64,000 bases of DNA from Pontibacter silvestris (GCF_020907275.1 NZ_JAJJWI010000012.1:62001-126000); one strand, 5' to 3'. Shown: positions 45,872-55,569, counted from the first letter of the stretch. Notes: a model not told the origin generated them from the letters alone. Made by a program: numbers and translations.

Positions 45872-46828
45872 ATGATGCAAAACGATATCAAGAACAAAAT
45901 TATACGGATAGGCACACGAGGCAGCAAACTGGCATTATGGCAAGCCGAGGCTACAGCCGAGAAACTACAGTTGGCCGGGTTTGCTACAGAGCTTGTCATC
46001 ATCAGTACTAAAGGAGACCAGGTGCTGGACCGCTCACTGGACAAAATAGGTTCTAAAGGGGTGTTTACAGAGGAACTGGAAGAAAGCCTTCGAGACGGAA
46101 GTGTTGAGTTAGCCGTGCATAGTGCCAAAGATGTGCAGTCTACCATACCGGCAGACCTGGAGCTGCTGGCTTTTATGGAGCGCGAAAAGGTGAATGATGT
46201 ACTTCTTTCACTCGACCCGAACTTTAAGCTGGAACGTGATCGTAAAGTTGTAATTGGTACTTCATCAACCAGAAGAAAAGCTTTGCTGAAGAAATACTAT
46301 CCGGATGTGACCACTGCCGAATCAAGAGGAAACCTGCAGACTCGCCTGAAAAAGCTGGAAGATAAGCAGTTTGATGCCCTGATGCTGGCTTATGCTGGTG
46401 TACATCGCATGGGCTATGATGATTTAATTGTACATACTTTTCCGGAAGATGAATTTGTGCCTGCTGCAGGACAGGGTAGCGTAGCCATAGAGTGCGCCAA
46501 AAACCTGGGCTCTGAGTTGAAAAAAGGCATTAAAGAGGCATTAGACCATACAGATACCCATGTTTGTCTTTTAGCCGAGCGTGCTTTTCTGAAAACAATG
46601 GAAGGTGGTTGTAGTATCCCTTCATTTGCCTTGGCTGCGCTTAAACCTGATAGGGTAAGCATAACAGGTGGCATCGTAAGCCTGGATGGCAGAACCCTGT
46701 TGCAGGAAACAATGGAGGCTCCATTAGCTGAAGCTGCTGCACTGGGAGAAAAAATGGCACGGACTATTCTTTCTCAGGGAGGAGAGCAGATACTTAAAAG
46801 TATAAAAGAACAACGTGGCGAAGTATAA
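45872..46828 (+). CDS. hemC: Hydroxymethylbilane synthase (porphobilinogen deaminase)
   Basis: The 318-residue cytoplasmic enzyme condenses four porphobilinogens in heme synthesis. RIGTRGSKLALWQA is the family start. Other motifs are VELAVHSAKDVQS, GTSSTRRKALL and LQTRLKKLE. The dipyrromethane-cofactor Cys is Cys247 in EGGCSIP. The next Met (45875) is an equal start choice. Its terminator is at 46865. Confidence 0.97.
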   Translation: MMQNDIKNKIIRIGTRGSKLALWQAEATAEKLQLAGFATELVIISTKGDQVLDRSLDKIGSKGVFTEELEESLRDGSVELAVHSAKDVQSTIPADLELLAFMEREKVNDVLLSLDPNFKLERDRKVVIGTSSTRRKALLKKYYPDVTTAESRGNLQTRLKKLEDKQFDALMLAYAGVHRMGYDDLIVHTFPEDEFVPAAGQGSVAIECAKNLGSELKKGIKEALDHTDTHVCLLAERAFLKTMEGGCSIPSFALAALKPDRVSITGGIVSLDGRTLLQETMEAPLAEAAALGEKMARTILSQGGEQILKSIKEQRGEV

Positions 46829-46864
46829 GTAGGCAAATAATAGCTACGGAACTATAAAGTAAAT

Positions 46865-46911
46865 ATTCCCCTCTCTGTGTCAGTTAGATATATAGAGGGG
46901 AATTTGTTTTT
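46865..46911 (+). terminator. Intrinsic terminator after hemC
   Basis: A 10-bp stem, ATTCCCCTCT (46865-46874) with AGAGGGGAAT (46894-46903), surrounds a 19-base loop and is followed by TTGTTTTT. Confidence 0.75.
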
Positions 46912-47004
46912 CATTAATATTTAAAGATTTTTAATCTAAATTTAATATTCTTTAAAAGGATTTAATTCGCTTTTAATTAAGCTTTAATTATAGGCTAATA
47001 TAAT

Positions 47005-47037
47005 TGTAAACAACCTATATCCTAAAGGTTGTTTACA
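47005..47037. repeat. 12-bp inverted repeat just upstream of the stress-protein gene
   Basis: TGTAAACAACCT (47005-47016) and AGGTTGTTTACA (47026-47037) form a perfect dyad with a 9-base spacer, ending 16 bases before the GTG start at 47054. No T-run follows, so it is more likely an operator or a 5'-leader hairpin than a terminator. Confidence 0.55.
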
Positions 47038-47053
47038 GTTAAGATAAAAGCCT

Positions 47054-47875
47054 GTGAAAAAAATACTGATTCCTACTGATCTTACAAATGAGTCGCTGGG
47101 CCTGATAAAATTTGGGCTTCAAGTTTTAAAAGGCGAAGCATGCCAGATTATATTGCTGCACGTTATTCCCTTGCCCGATTCCATTACAGAGTTACTAATG
47201 CTGTCAAGAGATGAGGAAAAGCTGGAAAAAGTTAATACTGCCTTCTATAAAGCTATAGAGCGTATCAAAAAGTCTTATGTTGTAGAGATTATCAGCTTAG
47301 ATGTTGTGCACCTTTATGGCGACAGCCCCATAAAAATTCAGAACTACATTGATGCAAATAACATTGATTTGGTTCTTTGCCCGGTTACTGCTTCTAAACC
47401 CTCTGCAGGAAATGAAAAAGAAAAGCTCAGAGAGTTATTCAGCGATGTTACCTGCCCTATCTTATACATTCCTGATAATATTGAGAATAACCAGTTCAGG
47501 AAAGTAGCTTATGTACTTGACCCGGATGATAAGCACTCTTTGCTGCTGGATGAGTTCCTGCTTACGCTGACAAGTTCCAGTGACTATTACATTACTTTTC
47601 TGGTAGTGTTTAAGCCTGGTACTAACATGGAGAAGTTGGAGTACATTATTAACCGGGTGTACTTTAATGAAAAGCTTAAAAACATGAACTGCTCTGTTCA
47701 CCTGCTCCAGGAAAATGATTTTACCGGTGGGGTCTACACTTTTATAGAAGAGTTTAAAGTAGACTTGCTGGTGACAGGAAAAAAGAAGCATTTTCTGGGG
47801 AACATTTTCACCAGGAAGCGGATTTCCAGTGAGGTGGCTAAACATACTAAAATTCCTTTTCTCACCATTGTCTAA
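47054..47875 (+). CDS. Universal stress protein, tandem UspA domains
   Basis: The 273-residue protein starts with GTG (MKKILIPTDLTNESL). Two UspA-like halves are visible, at about residues 1-145 and 150-273. The second lacks a recognisable GxxG(9x)G(S/T) ATP-binding motif: it reads LLVTGKKKHFLGNIFTRK. It probably senses or responds to stress in the cytoplasm. It lies upstream of the bestrophin gene on the same strand with a 78-base gap. The dyad at 47005-47037 may regulate it. Confidence 0.88.
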   Translation: MKKILIPTDLTNESLGLIKFGLQVLKGEACQIILLHVIPLPDSITELLMLSRDEEKLEKVNTAFYKAIERIKKSYVVEIISLDVVHLYGDSPIKIQNYIDANNIDLVLCPVTASKPSAGNEKEKLRELFSDVTCPILYIPDNIENNQFRKVAYVLDPDDKHSLLLDEFLLTLTSSSDYYITFLVVFKPGTNMEKLEYIINRVYFNEKLKNMNCSVHLLQENDFTGGVYTFIEEFKVDLLVTGKKKHFLGNIFTRKRISSEVAKHTKIPFLTIV

Positions 47876-47953
47876 GTTGGTGACTAACGATTCTGGCAAT
47901 AGGAATACATTAGATTTCATTCAGTGTGTTCAACGCATTAATCTTTGGTTAAT

Positions 47954-48868
47954 ATGTTACTAAAGAAGAATATCCCTCTCAAATACATTTTTGGGAAGGT
48001 AAAATATGAAGTCACTTTTGTGGCTATATATGCCACTTGCATAGTCATTTGGGACAAGTACTTCCATGTGATCAACATTTCGATCCCTTTAAGTGTGCCT
48101 ATGGTGTTGGGTACTGTGCTGTCCCTGCTTTTAGCCTTTAAGTCTAACCAGGCATACGATAGGTGGTGGGAGGCCAGAATTATATGGGGAGCCATTGTAA
48201 ACGACTCGCGTACTTTAACCAGGCAACTGCTCAGCTTTGTCTCAGACCCTTATGTTTCCGTGCAGCTTAAAGAGTTCCAAGACCGCTTCATAAACAGACA
48301 AATTGCCTGGTGCTATGCTTTAGGGCAATCTCTTAGGAACAAACCAATAACAGAAGAAATTAGAGAGTACTTAACGCCAGATGAGCTTGTCTTTGTTAGC
48401 AAGCATGATAACATACCAAATGCCTTACTGCAATTGCATGGCAGAGACTTGAAGGAATTACTAGAGGAAGGGCTTGTAAACAAATATCAGCAGATAGAGC
48501 TGGATAAGACACTATCGAGGCTTTGTGATTCGATGGGAAAGTGTGAGCGGATTAAGAACACTGTATTCCCGGTAACGTACAGCCTGTACATTCATTTTTC
48601 TTTGTTCTTTTTTATCCTGTTAATGCCTTTTGCCCTGCTGGATACCTTCGGAATAATGGAGATACCAATGGTTATTACTATTGCTATTGCCTTCTTTCTG
48701 ATTGAGAAGATGGCTATTCATTTGCAGGATCCTTTTGAAAACAAGCCAACCGATACTCCTGTAACAGCTATCGCCAGAACAATAGAAATTAACCTGAAAC
48801 AAATGCTGAACGAAAGTAAACTGCCAGAGAAGATAAAGGCAGGAGAAAGTGATTATTATTTGCTGTGA
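47954..48868 (+). CDS. Bestrophin-family anion channel protein
   Basis: The frame opens at TTG 47945, but the ATG at 47954 (MLLKKNIPLKYIFGKV) is preferred, giving 304 residues. Membrane segments lie near residues 21-40, 46-65 and 210-250. Conserved bestrophin features are SNQAYDRWWEARIIWGAIVNDSR (seen in parts) and QDPFENKPTDTP near the C-terminus. It is a likely anion channel of the cytoplasmic membrane, and ion selectivity is not predictable. It follows the stress-protein gene. Confidence 0.92.
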   Translation: MLLKKNIPLKYIFGKVKYEVTFVAIYATCIVIWDKYFHVINISIPLSVPMVLGTVLSLLLAFKSNQAYDRWWEARIIWGAIVNDSRTLTRQLLSFVSDPYVSVQLKEFQDRFINRQIAWCYALGQSLRNKPITEEIREYLTPDELVFVSKHDNIPNALLQLHGRDLKELLEEGLVNKYQQIELDKTLSRLCDSMGKCERIKNTVFPVTYSLYIHFSLFFFILLMPFALLDTFGIMEIPMVITIAIAFFLIEKMAIHLQDPFENKPTDTPVTAIARTIEINLKQMLNESKLPEKIKAGESDYYLL

Positions 48869-48873
48869 TCATT

Positions 48874-48931
48874 AGTTTAAAACAAAAGCAGCAGCCTTGG
48901 TAAACCAAGGCTGCTGCTTTTGTTTTAAACT
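48874..48931. terminator. Very long perfect hairpin terminator shared by convergent genes
   Basis: A perfect 27-bp inverted repeat (48874-48900 and 48905-48931) with a TAAA loop has the core GCAGCAGCCTTGG and A/T-rich outer arms on both sides. It lies between the bestrophin gene (plus) and the AGCS symporter gene (minus) and can terminate both. Confidence 0.93.
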
Positions 48932-48966
48932 ATCAAGAGACGGTTATTTACTGCTGATCTAGCAAT

Positions 48967-50517
48967 CTAAGCCTTTTCGGCTTCAATTGCCTCTTCTGTT
49001 AAAGGTAATTTATTTGAAGACCGTGCATAGCTTAAAAACGCCAGCATATCACTCTTAACCACTGGAGCTAATAAATAAAGCCCGATCATGTTAGGTATAC
49101 TCATGGCAAAAAGCATTGCGTCAGAGAAAGCAACCACGCTGTTTAACTGCATAGGGGCACCAAGCACAATAAAGGCACAGAAAATAACCTTAAAGCTAAT
49201 ATCTGCAACTTTATTGTTTCCGAAAAGATACGTCCATGCTTTAAGACCATAATAAGACCAGGTAATCATAGTAGAGAACGCAAAAAGGATAACAGCGGCA
49301 GCCAACAATAGTGGAAACCAACTGATAACAGTGGCAAAAGAAGCGGAGGTAAGTGCAATACCATCTGCCGATTCTAGGTTATAAGAACCTGTCACCACAA
49401 TAACCAGTGCTGTCATGGTGCATACAACCACGGTGTCAATAAAAGGCTCCAGGGAAGCGACAAAGCCCTCTGTAACCGGAACATTGGTTTTTACTGCTGA
49501 GTGAGCGATTGATGCTGAACCAATTCCGGCTTCGTTAGAGAACAAGCCTCTTCTAAGGCCTTGAATCATGGTGCCGACAATACCACCACCTATGGCACTG
49601 CTGGTAAAGGCTCCCTCGAAAATAAGACCAAATGCATCAGGTATGTGTGTGAAATTAGCAAGAAGCACAACAATGGCTGCTAAAATGTAAATACCGCACA
49701 TAAGAGGAACTACCCTTTCCGTTACCTGGGCAATACTTTTCATGCCTCCCAGAATTACCAGCCCCACCAGCACAGCTATAATTAAGCCGAATATCCAGGC
49801 GTTACCTCCTCCAAAGAACGAGTCTGCACCGCCTGTCACGCTTATCATTTGCTGTGTTGCCTGGTTAATCTGGAACATGTTACCAGCCCCAATAGCGCCT
49901 CCGATACACATTAACGCAAAGAAAGCGGCCAGAAATTTACCTAGCTTAGGCATTCCTTTTTCTATGCTAAGCCCCTTACTGAGGTACTGCATCGGGCCAC
50001 CGGAAACAGTACCGTCAGCATGTGTGTCGCGGTATTTTACACCCAAGGTACAGGATACAAATTTAGACGACATGCCCACCAGACCCGCTAAAATCATCCA
50101 AAAGGTAGCGCCAGGGCCTCCAAGAGATATGGCAATGGCTACGCCTGCTATGTTTCCCAAACCGACAGTGCCTGAAACAGCGGCAGTTAATGCCTGGAAG
50201 TGTGAGACTTCACCGGGGGCATCTTCCTGGTTATATTTTCCCCGTACAATATGAAGCGCATGTTTAAAGCCCCTGATGTTAATAAAGCCCAGGTAAAAGG
50301 TAAAAAAGAATGCTCCTGCTAATAACCAGACTAATATAAGAGGTACAGAAATGGTATCTGTTATTTGAAGTTCATAAAAGATAATATCTGAAATGAACTG
50401 AGCAGCGGGACCAACAGCTTCATCTATTCGCTGATCAATAGATACTTTGGGTGCTCTAGCCTGAAGGCCGCTTAAAGATACAAGACTAAGTCCTGCAGAA
50501 AGTAGGATTCGTTTCAT
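48967..50517 (-). CDS. Sodium:alanine symporter, AGCS family
   Basis: The 516-residue membrane protein has about 10-11 hydrophobic segments. Family signatures include [42 protein letters not shown] and [19 protein letters not shown]. It imports alanine or glycine with Na+. An N-terminal stretch ([22 protein letters not shown]) resembles a cleavable signal before the first true helix, which is an extension relative to E. coli-type members. It shares a bidirectional terminator with the bestrophin gene. Confidence 0.95.
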   Translation of the reverse strand: MKRILLSAGLSLVSLSGLQARAPKVSIDQRIDEAVGPAAQFISDIIFYELQITDTISVPLILVWLLAGAFFFTFYLGFINIRGFKHALHIVRGKYNQEDAPGEVSHFQALTAAVSGTVGLGNIAGVAIAISLGGPGATFWMILAGLVGMSSKFVSCTLGVKYRDTHADGTVSGGPMQYLSKGLSIEKGMPKLGKFLAAFFALMCIGGAIGAGNMFQINQATQQMISVTGGADSFFGGGNAWIFGLIIAVLVGLVILGGMKSIAQVTERVVPLMCGIYILAAIVVLLANFTHIPDAFGLIFEGAFTSSAIGGGIVGTMIQGLRRGLFSNEAGIGSASIAHSAVKTNVPVTEGFVASLEPFIDTVVVCTMTALVIVVTGSYNLESADGIALTSASFATVISWFPLLLAAAVILFAFSTMITWSYYGLKAWTYLFGNNKVADISFKVIFCAFIVLGAPMQLNSVVAFSDAMLFAMSIPNMIGLYLLAPVVKSDMLAFLSYARSSNKLPLTEEAIEAEKA

Positions 50518-50878
50518 TTAGGTAGGATAAATTGATTCGTTTCACCTTAAATATAACATTTTCTGCCGCCTTTATAAAGAAGATACCTGTTTTACATCTT
50601 ATGATCTAACTTAATATTAGATTATTTAAATTTAATTGGTAAGATAGTGGTGAATTTTGTCTCATGGCAGAAATGGTACAATATCGTAGCCTTATAAAAA
50701 ATGTACTACTATGTTGTAGCTTTGTCATAATACATGCCAACTGCCTTTGGTGTAAGGTTGTGTTATGATAAAGTGGAGGTGTGGGGCGGAAGGAATTTGT
50801 ACTTGTGCAGCAGCTTAATTTGGAATACAGCAAAAAAAGGGAAAACTTATAGCTCTTTTTAGAATAGTTTAAATTGTT
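50518..50878. other. Divergent intergenic region between AGCS and the cyclophilin
   Basis: These 361 AT-rich bases contain no convincing gene. A minus-strand frame across most of it has no recognisable features. A TAGCTTTG box at 50717-50724 fits the TAnnTTTG -7 consensus on the plus strand but lacks a clear -33 partner. It would give a leader of about 150 bases for the cyclophilin gene. Confidence 0.5.
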
Positions 50879-51541
50879 ATGTTTAAGAAGCAAAGTGTAA
50901 AGCAACTTGTTTTTTCGGGAGCTATTATAGCAGTAATGGCCCCATCAGTAGTTTTTGCTCAGAAGGCACCCAAAGGTAAAGATGAACTAGTAACCATAGA
51001 GACACCTAAAGGAGAGATAAAACTGGTGCTGTTCGATGATACACCAAAGCATAAAGAGAACTTTTTGAAGCTGGCAAACGAGGGCTTTTACGATGGTACT
51101 ACTTTTCACCGTGTAATTGATGGATTTATGATTCAGGGTGGCGATCCGAACACAAAAGATGATGATCCTCGTAATGATGGTGCCGGAAACCCGGGGTATA
51201 CTGTTCCGGCGGAAATAAACTCAAATCATAAGCATGTACGCGGAGCCCTGGCAGCGGCACGTTTAGGCGACTTTGCTAATCCTGAGAAAGCTTCCAGCGG
51301 ATCGCAGTTCTACATAGTGGAAAACCATAATGGTACACCAATGCTGGACGAAGCTTATACCGTTTACGGCCAAGTAATAGATGGTTTAGACGTGATAGAC
51401 AAAATTGCAGAAGAACCTAAAGATGGTCGTGATCGTCCGCTTTCTGACATCAGGATGAAAGTGGAAGTAGAGAAAGTGAAAAAGAAGAAAATAGCTAAGA
51501 AATACAACTACGATTATAACTCTCAATCCCTACAGAAATAA
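50879..51541 (+). CDS. Secreted cyclophilin-type peptidyl-prolyl cis-trans isomerase
   Basis: The 220-residue protein has a signal peptide ending VVFAQKA and a cyclophilin domain. Hallmarks are ETPKGEIKLVLFDD, FYDGTTFHRVIDGFMIQGGD and SGSQFYIV. It assists folding of exported proteins in the periplasm. A Lys-rich tail (VEKVKKKKIAKKYNYDYNS) is appended. The next gene starts seven bases later, on the same transcript. Confidence 0.95.
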   Translation: MFKKQSVKQLVFSGAIIAVMAPSVVFAQKAPKGKDELVTIETPKGEIKLVLFDDTPKHKENFLKLANEGFYDGTTFHRVIDGFMIQGGDPNTKDDDPRNDGAGNPGYTVPAEINSNHKHVRGALAAARLGDFANPEKASSGSQFYIVENHNGTPMLDEAYTVYGQVIDGLDVIDKIAEEPKDGRDRPLSDIRMKVEVEKVKKKKIAKKYNYDYNSQSLQK

Positions 51542-51548
51542 CCAACTC

Positions 51549-52454
51549 ATGAAAAAAATATTGATTACAGGCTCCAATGGATTATTAGGGCAAAAACTGG
51601 CAGAGCTTTTACTAGCCAAAACTGATGTAGAACTGTTAGCCACCAGCCGTGGTGACAACAAACTTGCTGCCATTTACCCTACGCTGCCTTTTACCTCTAT
51701 GGATGTTACTAATAAAGAAGAGGTAGAGCAGGTCGTAAGCGAGTTCAAGCCTACGCACATCATCCATACGGCTGCCATGACTAATGTGGATCAGTGTGAA
51801 ACAGACAGGGAAGGAGCTCTAAAACTGAACCGTGATGCAGTGCAGTACCTTGTGGATGCGTGTGAGAAGCATAACGTACACCTGACACATCTTTCTACTG
51901 ACTTTATTTTTGATGGCGAAGGTGGTCCTTATGGCGAAGAGGCAGAGGCTAACCCTATCAGCTATTATGGTGAGACAAAGCTCTTAGCCGAAGAAGTAGT
52001 TAAAAAAGCTACCTGCAAATGGGCTATATTGCGCACCGTGCTGGTGTATGGCATTGCACACGAATACGGCAGAACAAACATTGTACTGTGGGTAAGAGAT
52101 AGCCTGAGAGCCGGTAAGGTAATTAAAGTAGTAAATGACCAGTTTAGAACACCAACTTTGGCCGAAGATCTGGCGATGGGCTGCTGGCTTGCCGCTGAAA
52201 GCGATGCAGAAGGAATCTTTAACATCTCTGGTAAAGAGCTGCTAACTCCTTATGATATGGCACTGATTGTAGCCGACTTTTTTGCGCTGGATAAGTCTCT
52301 GATCGACAAAGCCGACGCTTCTACTTTCTCTCAGACGGCTAAACGTCCTCCCCGCACAGGTTTTGATATCACGAAAGCTGAAACAGTGCTTGGATATAAG
52401 CCTCACACCTTTCTGGAAGGAATTCAGATGGTGGCGGAGCAGGCAGAGGTATAA
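51549..52454 (+). CDS. SDR-family sugar-nucleotide reductase (RmlD-like)
   Basis: The 301-residue protein has an N-terminal NAD(P) motif GSNGLLG, the HTAAMTNVDQCE segment typical of dTDP-4-dehydrorhamnose reductase, STDFIFDG, and the catalytic Tyr140/Lys144 in YYGETK. No other rml genes are adjacent, so the real substrate may be a different dTDP- or nucleotide-linked sugar. It is co-transcribed with the cyclophilin gene. Confidence 0.85.
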   Translation: MKKILITGSNGLLGQKLAELLLAKTDVELLATSRGDNKLAAIYPTLPFTSMDVTNKEEVEQVVSEFKPTHIIHTAAMTNVDQCETDREGALKLNRDAVQYLVDACEKHNVHLTHLSTDFIFDGEGGPYGEEAEANPISYYGETKLLAEEVVKKATCKWAILRTVLVYGIAHEYGRTNIVLWVRDSLRAGKVIKVVNDQFRTPTLAEDLAMGCWLAAESDAEGIFNISGKELLTPYDMALIVADFFALDKSLIDKADASTFSQTAKRPPRTGFDITKAETVLGYKPHTFLEGIQMVAEQAEV

Positions 52455-52635
52455 CCACTTGATACAGTTGTACAAAGGAGCAGCTAAAGCAAGTATGCTC
52501 CTTAAACAAACATTAAAAATATTAGATTCTTAATGGCACTCTAAAATGAATTGGCTATATTGTTTGCCAAAATTATAATACAACTACCTTAACCTGACCT
52601 GAAATAATTAACTACTATTACTTCTTCCTTATTTT

Positions 52636-54288
52636 ATGAGTGCTAACAAAGAATCTTGGGGCTCTCGCGTAGGCCTTATTCTTGCTATGGCCGGTAACGC
52701 AGTGGGGCTTGGAAACTTCCTTCGTTTTCCGGTGCAGGCAGTGCAAAACGGTGGCGGGGCTTTTATTATCCCATACCTTGTCTGCTTTTTTGTGATGGGT
52801 ATTCCACTCCTCTTTATAGAATGGTCTATGGGCCGTTTTGGAGGAAAGTACGGGTACCATTCTACGCCGTTTATTGTGGATACTATGGGCAAAAGCCGCT
52901 TTTGGAAATATATTGGCGTGTTTGGTATCTGGACTAATATTGCGGTTGCTGCTTACTATTGCTATATAGAATCCTGGACACTTTCCTATGTCTTTCATTC
53001 TATTATTGGTACATTCAGTGGTTTGGATCAGGATGGTGTTTCAAACTTCTTTGGCGAGTACGTAAGCTTGGGTGTGTCTACACTAGGTGTGCCTTATGAG
53101 CCAATCGTGTTCTATATACTTTGCTTGCTGTTAAATACCTGGATTCTTTCGCAAGGCTTGGCATCAGGTGTAGAGCGTGTTGCTAAAATCGGTATGCCAA
53201 TGCTGATTTTGTTCGGTGCTTTCCTGGCTTTTAAAGGATTTACTATTACAGCAGGGGAAAACGGTGCTATAAATGATAGCTCGGTTGGTCTTAACTTCCT
53301 ATGGACACCAAATTTTGACCAGTTGTGGTCTCCTACGGTGTGGTTAGCTGCTGCAGGTCAGATCTTCTTTACTCTTTCAGTGGGTATGGGTACGGTGCAA
53401 TGTTATGCCTCATATGTTCGTGCTAAAGATGATGTCGCTCTTAACGCTATGTCTGCCGGTTGGATGAATGAATTTGTAGAAGTAGTATTGGGTAGTAGTA
53501 TTCTTATTCCTATCTCCATCGGGTACCTGGGCATTGATCGTGTGACTGAGTTAGTACAGAGTGGCGGACTAGGGCTTGGTTTCAGAGCTCTTCCGTATTT
53601 ATTCTATCAGTGGGGCGACTTCCTGGGAGCGTTCTCCGGTGTTATGTGGTTTGGCTTGTTGTTCTTTGCGGGTATAACCTCTTCGCTTGCGATGGGTACA
53701 CCATGGATCGGTTTCCTGATGGACGAGTTTAACTGGAGACGTAAACCTGCAGCCTGGTCTTTTGGTGTTGTTGTGTTTGTATTGGGTATGCCCACTGTAC
53801 TATTCTTTAAATATGGAGTGTTTGATGAGTATGACCATTGGGCAGGAACCGTATCGCTGGTAGTTTTTGCTTTACTAGAGACTATCTTGTTCTCCTGGGT
53901 GTTTGGCATACGAAAAGGCTGGCAGGAAATTATTTCTGGAGCTGATATACAAGTGCCAAATATTTACAAGTTCATTATCAAGTTTATAACACCTATACTG
54001 TTGCTGTGGGTGTTCCTTGGTTCTTTATTTACACCAAAAGGTAACGATTGGAGTGCGGCATTAAGTGGTAACTGGATATTAGATAACAGTTCTATTATAA
54101 ACAGGCTGGCAAATACAAGCCTTAAAAAACAGTTAGCTGCTGCAACTGATCCATCACAGATTGAGTTTTTACAGGACCAGATATTTTTTGTGAATGCTGC
54201 GCGTATACTGTTACTTTCTGTTTGGATTATCCTGGCACTGCTGGTATATGTTGCGTATAAAAAAAGACTTAGAGAAGGAAGAATTTAG
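52636..54288 (+). CDS. Sodium-dependent transporter, NSS (SNF) family
   Basis: The 550-residue membrane protein has the NSS opening ESWGSRVGLILAMAGNAVGLGNFLRFP, given here in part, with the Na+ site in the unwound first helix (GNAVGLGNFLRFP). About 12 membrane helices follow, including FFTLSVGMGTVQCYASY and FFAGITSSLAMG. It probably imports amino acids, with substrate unknown. It is followed after six bases by a 54-residue single-helix protein, resembling NSS systems that need a small subunit. Confidence 0.94.
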   Translation: MSANKESWGSRVGLILAMAGNAVGLGNFLRFPVQAVQNGGGAFIIPYLVCFFVMGIPLLFIEWSMGRFGGKYGYHSTPFIVDTMGKSRFWKYIGVFGIWTNIAVAAYYCYIESWTLSYVFHSIIGTFSGLDQDGVSNFFGEYVSLGVSTLGVPYEPIVFYILCLLLNTWILSQGLASGVERVAKIGMPMLILFGAFLAFKGFTITAGENGAINDSSVGLNFLWTPNFDQLWSPTVWLAAAGQIFFTLSVGMGTVQCYASYVRAKDDVALNAMSAGWMNEFVEVVLGSSILIPISIGYLGIDRVTELVQSGGLGLGFRALPYLFYQWGDFLGAFSGVMWFGLLFFAGITSSLAMGTPWIGFLMDEFNWRRKPAAWSFGVVVFVLGMPTVLFFKYGVFDEYDHWAGTVSLVVFALLETILFSWVFGIRKGWQEIISGADIQVPNIYKFIIKFITPILLLWVFLGSLFTPKGNDWSAALSGNWILDNSSIINRLANTSLKKQLAAATDPSQIEFLQDQIFFVNAARILLLSVWIILALLVYVAYKKRLREGRI

Positions 54289-54294
54289 GAAACT

Positions 54295-54459
54295 ATGAAT
54301 ACATCTGCGCTTGTTGTCATGCTCACCACCATGTTGTTGGTAACGGCATTAATGATATATTTCTTCGTTAAGGTGATAACAATACCTCCGAAGCCAGAGC
54401 CGGACTCTTATCTCGATAATGATGATGAGGTAGATCGTCAGGTTCCGAAACCACAATAA
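54295..54459 (+). CDS. 54-residue single-helix membrane protein, putative small subunit of the NSS transporter
   Basis: I found this by reading the sequence between two larger genes. ATG at 54295 and TAA at 54457-54459 give MNTSALVVMLTTMLLVTALM followed by IYFFVKVITIPPKP and an acidic tail rich in Asp and Glu. One membrane helix spans about residues 6-28. It starts six bases after the NSS stop and ends five bases before the next start, so it is translated within the same operon. Methionine/alanine NSS transporters such as MetP of Corynebacterium use a similarly small partner, MetS, so a subunit role is inferred. Confidence 0.8.
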   Translation: MNTSALVVMLTTMLLVTALMIYFFVKVITIPPKPEPDSYLDNDDEVDRQVPKPQ

Positions 54460-54464
54460 ATTGC

Positions 54465-55424
54465 ATGAAAAAATTAAAGTACTGGATCAGGCGCAACTTT
54501 AGCTTTTCTCAGCGTGAGGTAGATGCTTTTTTGGTACTGGTAGTAATAATGGTGCTGCTAACGGTAGCACCATTTCTATTTAATAGACTTTTTAGCCCAG
54601 GCATTACTAACAGTACTGTTTCTGACAAACAGCTACTGGATAGCCTGGTGGCACAGTTAGAGTCAAAACTGCCTGTAAGAGAACAGCCTGGGTATAATGA
54701 GCCATCTGTTACACTGCATCTATTCAATCCTAACCAGCTTACAGTAGAAGAGTGGCAGGCATTCGGGCTGCCAAAGTACCTGGCGCAACGCATTCTGAAC
54801 TATCGAAATAAAGTTGGTGACTTCAGCTATAAGGCAGAACTAGGTAAAATATATGGTTTGCCTGACTCTGTGTTCCAGAAGCTGTACCCGTACATTCAAC
54901 TACCTGAAGATCGACCCAAAAAGTATAGTGGTAGCCAGCGTGTGGCTCAGGATGAAAGCTCAATACCTAATCCAAGTGCTAACTCTAACTGGAGCAACAA
55001 TCGTCCGAAAGAGAAGTTTGTGCTTGCCCCTTTCAACATCAACACAGCCGATACAACAAAGCTGAAGCAAATCAGAGGTATTGGCAGTAAATTATCAGCA
55101 CGCATTGTAAAGTATAGAAACGGCTTAGGTGGTTTCCATAGCATGGCTCAACTGCAGGAGGTATATGGGCTACAGCCGGAAGTGGTTGACAGTCTGCAGA
55201 AATATACTTTTGTTGCCAAAGCTTATGCGCCACCGCAGTTAAATATAAATGCTGCCACCTCCGATCAACTGAAGATGCATCCTTATATTTCTTCTAATGT
55301 AGCACGTGCTATAGTTGCTTACCGGGAGCAACACGGGGAATACAAAAGAGTAGAAGATGTACAGCAGGTGAAGTTAGTAACAGCTGAACTTTTCGATAAG
55401 CTAAGGCCTTACCTGGCGCTTTAG
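54465..55424 (+). CDS. ComEA-like helix-hairpin-helix protein
   Basis: The 319-residue protein has an N-terminal membrane anchor (about residues 20-42, AFLVLVVIMVLLTVAPFLF) and three helix-hairpin-helix repeats. They begin near LFNPNQLTVEEWQAFGLP, FNINTADTTKLKQIRGIGSK and LNINAATSDQLKMHPYISS. The anchored DNA-binding arrangement resembles ComEA of DNA uptake. In Bacteroidota the family is widespread and its function in transformation is not settled. It lies downstream of the NSS transporter operon, possibly co-transcribed. Confidence 0.88.
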   Translation: MKKLKYWIRRNFSFSQREVDAFLVLVVIMVLLTVAPFLFNRLFSPGITNSTVSDKQLLDSLVAQLESKLPVREQPGYNEPSVTLHLFNPNQLTVEEWQAFGLPKYLAQRILNYRNKVGDFSYKAELGKIYGLPDSVFQKLYPYIQLPEDRPKKYSGSQRVAQDESSIPNPSANSNWSNNRPKEKFVLAPFNINTADTTKLKQIRGIGSKLSARIVKYRNGLGGFHSMAQLQEVYGLQPEVVDSLQKYTFVAKAYAPPQLNINAATSDQLKMHPYISSNVARAIVAYREQHGEYKRVEDVQQVKLVTAELFDKLRPYLAL

Positions 55425-55511
55425 CTCTTGCTTAACAGGTTTGTCTTACAGCATTGCTAGTGTCTGTGCCGTAAGTACAGCCTAAACAATATCCTTCAAT
55501 AGAAAACAGAA

Positions 55512-55536
55512 CTGGCGTAAGAAATTCTTACGCCAG
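55512..55536. terminator. Hairpin between convergent genes
   Basis: A perfect 12-bp inverted repeat, CTGGCGTAAGAA (55512-55523) with its complement at 55525-55536, has a one-base centre. It lies between the HhH gene (plus) and the dehydrogenase gene (minus). A-rich sequence on the right gives a T-rich strand on the minus side only before the stem, so termination strength is uncertain. Confidence 0.6.
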
Positions 55537-55569
55537 AAAAAATAGTATTTTGTAAGCTACATGCTAAAT

